Shown here: one piece after another, positions 57,366-64,000 of the stretch
Numbering within the stretch: the stretch's first letter is position 1
Layout: each line of letters starts with the position of its first letter
Origin: Antilocapra americana
Taxonomy: Eukaryota; Chordata; Mammalia; Artiodactyla; Antilocapridae
Length of the DNA stretch: 64,000 nucleotides
Assembly: GCA_007570785.1 (NCBI GenBank)
Contig: ML661900.1
Location: 9,184,039-9,248,038, forward strand
Direction: 5' to 3'
The notes under the pieces: model-generated
What the model saw: the letters and a program-made list of their open reading frames with translations, nothing else
Databases searched by the model: none
Told to the model about the DNA's origin: nothing
Made by a program: the position numbers and the translations under genes

Positions 57366-57790
57366 CAATCCAATCACCTAATCATGTCTACTGCTAAAAT
57401 CCTAGGTCAAGGTGGAATCAGCATACCCTCCTTGGTATATATTAATAAAAAGACTTTTAACCAGCTCACTTGCTTCCCAGGCTCTTAGGAACAGGATACA
57501 CTGATAGAGCAATGTGTGGAAAGGGCAGATGGCCCAAAGTTGTTGGGTATGGTCCTGAGGAAGATTCTACAGTCTACACTGCTACCTGCTGCCTCTGTAG
57601 TTATAAGATTTAACTATGACAAAGAATTCAGCATGGAGACTTTTCAGGAAAGGTGAACCTTAAACTAAGGAGAAGGAAAATATGGCATCTTAGTAAATCT
57701 AAAGGATTTCAGTTTGTTGGAAGAAAAGATTATCATGAGGTACCCCTGAAATGAGACTGTCAGATCATAGAGTCTTACAAGATATATTTC
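57366..57790. other. Single-copy spacer
   Basis: Nothing recognised. Confidence 0.4.
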
Positions 57791-57990
57791 ATGCTCAGTT
57801 GCTCCTTTTTGTCTGACTCCTGTCAAACCTGCCAGGCTCCTTTGTCCATGGGATTTTCATGGCAAGAATACTGGAGTGGGTTGCAATTTCCTCCTTCAAA
57901 GTTTCTTCCAGGCCCAGAGGTTGAACCCAAGTTTCCTGTCTCTGCATTGGCAGGCCAATTCTTTACTTTTGATCCACCATCTCCATAGGA
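57791..57990 (-). mobile_element. Bov-tA type SINE, diverged
   Basis: 'CTGCCAGGCTCCTTTGTCCA' to 'CATTGGCAGGCCAATTCTTT'. Part of the 5'-CTCAGTC region is deleted and the head is eroded. Confidence 0.85.
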
Positions 57991-58779
57991 AATACTGAGG
58001 GTATTGTAAATTATCTTTAAACTCATAAATTTCTTAGAAGTTTTAAGCATGAAGAATTATGGTAAATATTGTGAGATATTTTATTTTCTTAATAAGGCTG
58101 TTCATAATATATGTGGTACTTAGATTATTTTCATTTTACATGATCACTGATATTATTAGATTTTCATCTGTCTTGTACTGTTTTCTATTTTCCTAATCTT
58201 ATTTTATTTCCTTTATTCTTACCAAGAATTTAGTTCTGCTACTCTCAAAACTGCTGCTTCCACATCCATTTTATCTGCCCAAGCTGACTATGGGTGCCTT
58301 AGATTGACATTAACCCTTCATGCCACTGAGTCACAAATAAATATGTTTCTGACCTGCCTACTCCAATGGCCCTTGTGTTAAAGTCTTTTCTGCTTGCCAG
58401 GGACTTCCCCCTGTGAGTCCCTTAGATAAGAAGCTGAGCAAAACACTGCCTTTTGGTTTGAATTGACCAAACTGGCTATAATTTGGGAAACCCAAAGCAT
58501 TCTACATATAGTCCTTAATAAAGTTGTGCCCCCCAGGTCCTGTTGCAAAATCTGCCTGCACCCTATTTTTACCTGATGTGTGACCCTTTGAGGCATGATG
58601 CATGTTTTCTGTGGGATCTTTGAGTAATAAATTTTTACATTTTGGTTTTGCTATGGTCTTTGGTTGAACAGAGAGAGGCCCATTATCCTGGGCTGTACCT
58701 AACATAACCAAGTCATTGTTTTATGTCATTGTTACAATTCTTTTTTTTAAAGTCACTCTTATGTTCTTTTTTTTCTGTC
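57991..58779. other. Spacer with an unexplained pair of minus-strand frames
   Basis: Two abutting minus-strand frames (58502-58711 and 58378-58596) make a coding-looking stretch of about 110 codons with one frame change. I recognise no domain. It could be a decayed host or retroelement gene piece, or chance. It also contains AATAAA words on the plus strand. Confidence 0.25.
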
Positions 58780-59850
58780 TTCTTATGGATATGTGGCTTA
58801 CTTTAATCATTTCATGAATCATTTTACCTCATTTGCTGAGCTGCAGTTCATTGTCCAGTCATTTTATGGTTGCTTTATAGTGTACATCTTCATCATATCA
58901 CAGTCTACCTTTAAGTATTACAGCACTTTTCCATCTTTCCCCTCCTGGATTTGTGCTATTGTTGTCACCTCTCTTACTGTTACATATCTGTCAAATTCAC
59001 AGGAAATTACTATTAGACAGTCATTTATCTTTAAAATAAGGTTTAGACCACAAGAAAAAATGAAATATATCCATCCACGTAACTTTCATTTCTAGGCGTT
59101 CTTCATTCCTTATTTTCATCCGGTTGTCTTTTTTCCCACCCATCTGAAGAAAGTTATCTTTCATATTACGCCAGTCTGCTGGTGATGTCTGAAAAGTTTT
59201 ACTTCACATTTTTTTGGAAAGATATATTTACTTAAGATGAGAAAGCACTTTCTTTCAGCACTTTAAAGATCCTGCTCCATTGTCATCTCACTTACATATT
59301 TTCTATGAGAAATAAATCATCCTTATCTTTGATTTTGTACATAAAATGTATTATGTTAAATACATAATTAGTTTAAAGATGTCTCTTCCTCTGGCTGCTT
59401 TAAAGATTTTCTATCACTAACTTTGAGAAATTTGATTATGTTGTGCCTTGGAGTATTTATTTTTAATGTCTCTTGTACTTGAGATTTATTGAGATTCTTA
59501 AACTATGGGTTTCTATTTTTCAACAGTTTTGCAAACATTGTAACCATCATTTCTTGAAAAAATTTTGGTCCTTCTTTCTTCTCTGATATTTGCTAACCTG
59601 TGGAGATTCCAATTGTGTGTATATGAGACCACTTGAAATTGTTCCACCGCTCACTTGAACTCTTCACTATTTATTCTTTTTGCTCTCTATCTTATTTTGC
59701 TAACTCCCCCTTTTTTTTTTCTGCAATGTCTGATCGGCTGTTATTTCCATTCCGTGTATTTTTCATCTCACAAGTTGTAGTTTTCATCTTTAGCAGGTCA
59801 CTGTGATTCCTTTTAAAAATATTTATATTCATATCTCTACTTAACATTTG
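58780..59850 (-). mobile_element. Old L1M 5' region (antisense, probable)
   Basis: The order of words ('GTCTGCTGGTGATGTCTGAA', 'TTTCTTTCAGCACTTTAAAG', 'TTGATTATGTTGTGCCTTGG', 'AACCATCATTTCTTGAAAAA') follows the reversed 5' part of old mammalian L1M elements as I remember it. Heavily diverged. Confidence 0.6.
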
Positions 59851-60333
59851 AATATTTGAAATGCAGTTATTGCTATTGTTTCAGGAAGGAGGGTAATTTG
59901 TTACTTCATCTTCTTCAGAGTTAGAAGTTCCTCCCTCTTGGTTTTAGCCAGGTACACGGCTATCTAGCTAAAGACTACAAATCTATCTGCTGTTACAGAC
60001 TTGGGTGACCATATAAATAATGTCTGACTGATGGGATAAAGGTTGAAGTAGTCTGTCACATTCTGAGCCCTGCCCTTTAAAGAGATGCACCTCGACCCCT
60101 GATTCTTTCTTCCAGTTGACTGATTGTAGTGACAAGAACAAGGTAAAATGCCTGAGGTTGAGAAGAGCAGAACTTCTCAGTCTCAAAACTGAGAGTGAGA
60201 GAAAATATTATGTTTTGATAAAGCCACTGAATTCTTGAGTCTTACTTTTGTAACAGAATAGTCTGTACTAAATAAGAAAAAGAAGGATATTTTGAGGGAA
60301 AGGTATAAATTCACCCTGGGAATTTATGAGTTT
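59851..60333. other. Single-copy spacer
   Basis: Nothing recognised. It ends at the 9-bp repeat flanking the tRNA-derived insert. Confidence 0.4.
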
Positions 60334-60342
60334 AAAGCCTCT
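60334..60342. repeat. Left 9-bp direct repeat of the tRNA-half insert
   Basis: AAAGCCTCT, repeated at 60379-60387, preceded by TTT (an L1-endonuclease-like TT|AAAG site). Confidence 0.75.
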
Positions 60343-60378
60343 GCCTGGCTAGCTCAGTCGGAAGAGCGTGAGACTCTG
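60343..60378 (+). pseudogene. 5' half of tRNA-Lys(CUU), tailless retropseudogene
   Basis: Thirty-five bases begin GCCTGGCTAGCTCAGTCGG and run through the D arm (AGAGCGTGAGACTCT) to the middle of the anticodon, then stop; one extra G precedes the flank. Against the tRNA-Lys(CUU) gene I know, three positions differ (4, 20 and 26). The anticodon 3' side, T arm and acceptor 3' strand are absent, there is no poly(A), and AAAGCCTCT repeats flank it. The length equals a 5' tRNA half cleaved in the anticodon loop. L1-mediated insertion of a tRNA fragment is the best reading. Bov-tA SINEs derive from tRNA-Glu and do not explain it. Confidence 0.8.
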
Positions 60379-60387
60379 AAAGCCTCT
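60379..60387. repeat. Right 9-bp direct repeat of the tRNA-half insert
   Basis: AAAGCCTCT, identical to the left copy. Confidence 0.75.
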
Positions 60388-60564
60388 ATGGAGATGGATA
60401 TACAAGTGTGAATGTTTCCGAAGCCCAAAACAGAGTTCTAGGTGGAGATGTGGACTTGCAGAAAACCAGCATGTACCTGGAAAATAAAATTACTGCGTGC
60501 AGATGTACGATCAAATGTTTGATTCAGTGCACAGTTATAAGAGAAGAAAGCCTGGGATAGAAAT
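60388..60564. other. Single-copy spacer
   Basis: Nothing recognised. Confidence 0.4.
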
Positions 60565-60760
60565 CTAAGATAGTAGTTCTCAAACTTGGCTGCACTTTGG
60601 AATCAACTGGAGAGTTTAAGGAAAATGTATTGAATCCTGAGTCTCTCCAACAGATATTTCTTATTTAATGACTAGAGGGTATAACCTGGGCATCATGATA
60701 TATAAAAACTGCATGGGTGATTCAAATATGCAGCATAAAGACAATTGATGCTCTAAAATA
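60565..60760 (+). mobile_element. MER5A-like hAT-Charlie MITE
   Basis: 'TAGTTCTCAAACTTGGCTGC', 'TTTGGAATCAACTGGAGAGT', 'AATCCTGAGTCTCTCC' and 'GATTCAAATATGCAGC' follow the MER5 layout. The 3' terminal repeat is eroded. Confidence 0.75.
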
Positions 60761-61253
60761 TAATAAAACAAGGAGAAAATTGAAGTGTGCTCACAAAGAA
60801 GACATAGAAGCAATAGGACATGTGATGGAGGAAATCTAGGTGCTATAGGATTTTGAGCCAATTTTGCATAAATTAGGCCCCAGCAAATAAATGCCTGTAT
60901 ATGATTGTGACTTTCACATATTATAAAAAGTACTGAGTTTGAGGACATGTTGAATTGTGTAACCTAAATAACTAGATCAGAATCTCAATGCAATCATGTA
61001 TAAAATGTGGGAAATAACCCATTCCATATACTCATCACTCTAAGTATAATAAGATATTTGACAGAATCTTGCAAACAATAATGTTATACCATTCCCAAGT
61101 GAGGTATTTAAAGTCAAATTACTTCAATCTTGACTTCCTACATTTCCACTTTCATAGGAAAATTAGGCCTATGTGTTAAGAAAAGTGACTCAGGAAAGGG
61201 GAATTAATGATGAATATAGTGACATAATTATTTCATTTTCCTTTTCTTCACAG
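60761..61253. other. Single-copy spacer
   Basis: Nothing recognised up to the splice-acceptor-like sequence at 61232-61253. Confidence 0.4.
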
Positions 61254-61361
61254 TGGCATGACTTCATCACCATTATAACTGCTGTAACAGTTCTGTTAAT
61301 CATGTTTCTGATGAAATTACCAGTTAGTAGCAAGGAAAGGCAGACTTCGCAGAAGCAGTAG
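61254..61361 (+). other. Candidate terminal exon encoding a membrane tail
   Basis: A strong acceptor (TTCATTTTCCTTTTCTTCACAG, ending at 61253) is followed in phase 0 by 35 codons and TAG. The peptide starts WHDF, has an 18-residue hydrophobic run (ITIITAVTVLLIMFLMKL) fit for one membrane span, then a polar tail ending TSQKQ. AATAAA follows at 61592-61597, so a last exon with a ~350-base 3' end is plausible. No protein is recognised and no upstream exon was found. Chance remains possible because AT-rich DNA readily yields hydrophobic codons. Confidence 0.3.
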
Positions 61362-62439
61362 GTTCTCTCATCATAGAACTTGCAACAAAGAACTGAGAAA
61401 AGTCTTATTGAGTAATGGCAAGAGGAACCATCATGGTTCATGCCTGGAAGATGCTGGATACTGATAACAGTATATGATTTTCATTCCTTCCAGAGAGGTT
61501 TTCAAGCTTAGTCTTAGAATGGAAGCATTAGAAGAAAACATACTTATTGAATCTCTTTAAAGCTCAGATTGACAAAACAAGGAGAAACAAGAATAAAATA
61601 TACCATAAGGAATAACCTTACCCAGAGGAAAAATTAAAAGGGTGACTTGCAGTTATTTGCAGCTCTCATTTCTGTGACCCCATTGGAATTGGGAGTAGTG
61701 AACTGATCTTGGCCGTTCTGATTAGAATGCTTACAGAGAGCAAGCAATTACACCCTAAGTGGATCAGTAAAAGGCTAACAGTTTAAAGGCAGTAAAACAG
61801 AGACTTACGTCACCATCTAAATATTAAATACCAAAAAAAGACTGTAATGCAGCTACATAGACATATTTGGAGATGCCTTGCCTTAATCTGTCAAGTTATG
61901 CTTTAAAAAAGTCCTGAACAGAAGTTAGGGAAACTCACACCAGGATAAACTAAAGAATTGCATCATCCTAAGGCTTTCATGGTAAAAGAGACCACATTTT
62001 ATAGGTTGAGAAAAACGCTTCAATTTGAAGTCTGGTTGCATAGAAGATAGGAGACCTAAAAGTCGGGTATTAAAATAAAATATTTAGTCACCTGGAAAGT
62101 ATGATTCTGTCTTATATCAATTTACTAAAATAGTCTCATGAAGTAGTTTGTTATTGGAATGTCTATTTTATTTATTTATTAATTCGCTACTTTACAGTAA
62201 TGTGTTACTAGGTTTCTTTGGGTAATAAATGCTTGTTGGGGGATATGTGAAGGTTAATTACCTTTGGTTCTAACTTTAAGAATTTGCATTCCTACAAGAT
62301 AAAAACAAAAATGCATATTTAATATTAAAAGTCAAGATAGATGATTATGTAGATTATAAAATATATGAGTAACATTATATGTGGGAGGTAATATTTAAAA
62401 CCATATATCTAACAAAGAATCCGTTCATATCTAGAATAT
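61362..62439. other. Single-copy spacer / possible 3' UTR
   Basis: No transposon recognised. An AATAAA at 61592 could serve the candidate exon upstream. Confidence 0.35.
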
Positions 62440-63815
62440 TCAGTTCGGTTGCTGCAGTGATTTTGGAGCCCAGAAAAATAAAGTCAGCCACTTTTCCCCC
62501 ACTATTTCCTATCTATTTGCCATGAAGTGATGGGCCCAGATGCCATGATCTTAGTTTTCTGAATGTTGAGCTTTAAGCCAACTTTTTCACTCTCTTCTTT
62601 CACTTTCATCAAGAGGCTCTTTAGTTCTTCCTCACTTTCTGCCATAAGGGTGGTATCATTTGCATATCTGAGGTTATTGATATTTCTCCCAGCAATCTTG
62701 ATTCCAGCTTGTGCTTCCTTCCTCTGGCCCAGCATTTCTCATAATTTACTCTGCCTATAAGTTAAATAAGTAGAGTGACAATATACAGCTTTGACATATT
62801 CCTTGTCCTATTTGGAACCAGTTTCCTTGTCCAGTTCTAACTGTTGCTTCCTGACCTGAGTACAGATTTCTAAGAGGCAGGCCAGGTGGTCTGGTATTCC
62901 CATCTCTTTCAGAATTTTCCACAGTTTATTGTGATCCACACAGTCAATGGCTTTGGCATAGGCAATAAAGCAGAAATAGATGTTTTTCTGGAACTCTCTT
63001 GCTTTTTCAATGATCCAGCAGATGTTGGCAATTTTGATCTCTGATTCCTCTGCCTTTTCTAAAACCAACTTGAACATCTGGAAGTTCACAGTTCATATAT
63101 TGCTGAACACTGGCTTGGAGAATTTTGAACATTGCTTTACTAGCATGTGAGATGAGTGCAATTGTGTGGTAGTTTGAGCATTCTTTGGCATTGCCTTTCT
63201 TTGGGATGGAATGAAAAGTGACCTTTTCCATTCCTGTAGCCACTGCTGAGTTTTCCAAATTTGCTGGCATATTGAGTCAGCATTTTCACAGCCTCATCTT
63301 TTAGGATTTGAAATAGCTCAACTGGAATTTTGTCACTTCCACTCACTTTGTTCGTAGTGATGCTTCCTAAGGCCCACTTAACTTCACATTCCAGGATATT
63401 TGGTTTCTATGTGAGTGATCACACCATCATGATTATCTGGGTTGTGAAGATCTTTTTTGTACAGTTCTTCTGTGTATTCTTGCCACCTCTTCTTAATATC
63501 TTCTGCTTCTGTTAGATCCCTACCATTTCTGTCCTTTTTTGAGTCTATCTTTGCATGAAATGTTCCTTTGGTATCTCTAATTTTCTTGAAGAGATCTCTA
63601 GTCTTTCCCATTCTATTCTTTTCCTCTATTTCTTTGCATTGATCACTGAGGAAGGCTGTATTATCTCTCCTTGCTATTCTTTGGGACTCTGCATTTGAAT
63701 GGATATATCTTTCCTTTTCTCCTTTGCTTTTCACTTCCTTCTTTTCACAGCTATTTGTAAGGCCTCCTCAGACAGCCATTTTGCTTTTTTGCATTTCTTT
63801 TTCTTGGGGATGGTC
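62440..63815 (-). mobile_element. BovB LINE, 3' segment (antisense) with internal deletion
   Basis: The left edge shows a scrap of the BovB tail ('CAGTTCGGTTGCT'), then jumps to 'GCAGTGATTTTGGAGCCC', so the ~0.6 kb between them is deleted. It runs through the RT and linker on the minus strand to 'TTTCTTTTTCTTGGGGATGG'. At 63815 the orientation flips. Confidence 0.92.
62502..63734 (-). pseudogene. BovB ORF2 linker and reverse transcriptase, frameshifted, YAND
   Basis: Minus-strand frames in order: linker (63384-63734, 'ERYIHSNAESQRIARRDNTA'), RT start (63140-63346 and 63007-63270, 'IPKKGNAKECSNYHTIALIS'), middle (62808-63089, 'CFIAYAKAIDCVDHNKLWKI') and palm (62502-62735). The catalytic box reads YAND (62655-62666): the first Asp is Asn. 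At least four frame changes. Non-functional. Confidence 0.88.
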
Positions 63816-64000
63816 TATGCCCTGACCAGTAATGCTGAAGAAGCTGAACAGTTCTTTGAAGACCTTCATGACCTTCTAGAACTAACACCCAGAAAAGATT
63901 TCCTTTTCATTATAGGGGACTGGAATGAAAAAATAGAAAGTCAAGAAACACCTGGAGTAGCAGGCAAACTTGGCCTTGGAGTACAGAAAGAAGCAGGGCA
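63816..64000 (+). mobile_element. BovB LINE, inverted endonuclease segment (runs off the window)
   Basis: Sense BovB endonuclease sequence ('AATGCTGAAGAAGCTGAACA', 'AGAACTAACACCCAGAAAAG') with the GDWN box intact ('FIIGDWNEKIESQETPG'). It faces the antisense segment head to head; the junction shares TCT with both parental sequences. The distal end lies beyond the window. Confidence 0.9.

Noticed and set aside
60343..60378. Functional tRNA-Lys gene
   Set aside because: Only the 5' half to mid-anticodon is present; no T arm, no acceptor 3' strand and no terminator.
1..64000. CRISPR array, operon, phage or bacterial mobile system
   Set aside because: The sequence is mammalian nuclear DNA: SINE/LINE nests with target duplications, microsatellites, no ribosome-binding-site-led gene runs, and no regularly spaced repeats.

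Overview
The window reads as nuclear DNA of a ruminant mammal. Three repeat groups occur together and support this: BovB (RTE-clade) LINEs, tRNA-Glu-derived Bov-tA/Bov-A2 SINEs, and artiodactyl L1 tails. A cetartiodactyl CHR-type SINE and old mammal-wide repeats (MIR, L1M, a MER5A-like hAT, a Tigger-type MITE) form the background. The G-rich 3' tail shared by the three youngest L1 copies differs from the cattle L1 tail I remember, so the host may be a ruminant other than cattle (inference). No complete host protein gene is visible. The sequence is AT-rich, and roughly two fifths of it is recognisable transposon; the rest looks like intergenic or intronic single-copy DNA.

Layout. 1-2.0 kb is spacer with a MIR. 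2.0-5.1 kb is one BovB insertion whose 5' third is inverted and which is bracketed by a 10-bp target-site duplication (TSD). 5.9-9.7 kb holds a BovB piece, an L1 3' end and a cluster of SINEs. 11.4-14.5 kb is a three-layer nest: an antisense L1 split by a BovB, itself split by a young L1 tail. 16.8-17.2 kb is a SINE split by another young L1 tail. 18.1-20.7 kb is an old sense L1M split by two SINEs. 23.4-26.8 kb is an essentially full-length but decayed BovB. 29.1-29.6 kb is a SINE cluster around a 76-bp alternating purine-pyrimidine tract. 35.7-36.8 kb has a Tigger-like MITE and a CHR SINE. 37.3-40.1 kb is an antisense L1 split by a BovB carrying the longest open frame (279 codons). 40.1-41.3 kb is a polyadenylated retrocopy and a SINE stacked on one target site. 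49.7-51.0 kb is a young L1 with a twin-priming inversion. 53.5-53.9 kb has two SINEs at one target site. 58.8-59.9 kb is old antisense L1M. 60.3 kb carries a 35-nt 5' half of a tRNA-Lys between 9-bp direct repeats. 62.4-64.0 kb is another BovB with an internal inversion that runs off the window.

Coding content is almost entirely dead LINE ORF2. The BovB reverse transcriptase catalytic box is YADD in two copies, YGDG in one, YAND in one, and deleted in one. Two short host-like frames, each preceded by a good splice acceptor (42.07-42.29 kb on the minus strand and 61.25-61.36 kb on the plus strand), are the only candidates for host exons; neither is recognised.

There is no operon or other multi-gene system here. 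What is informative is the record of retrotransposition: two BovB inversions, one L1 inversion, reuse of target sites, a retrocopy, and a tailless tRNA-half insertion.
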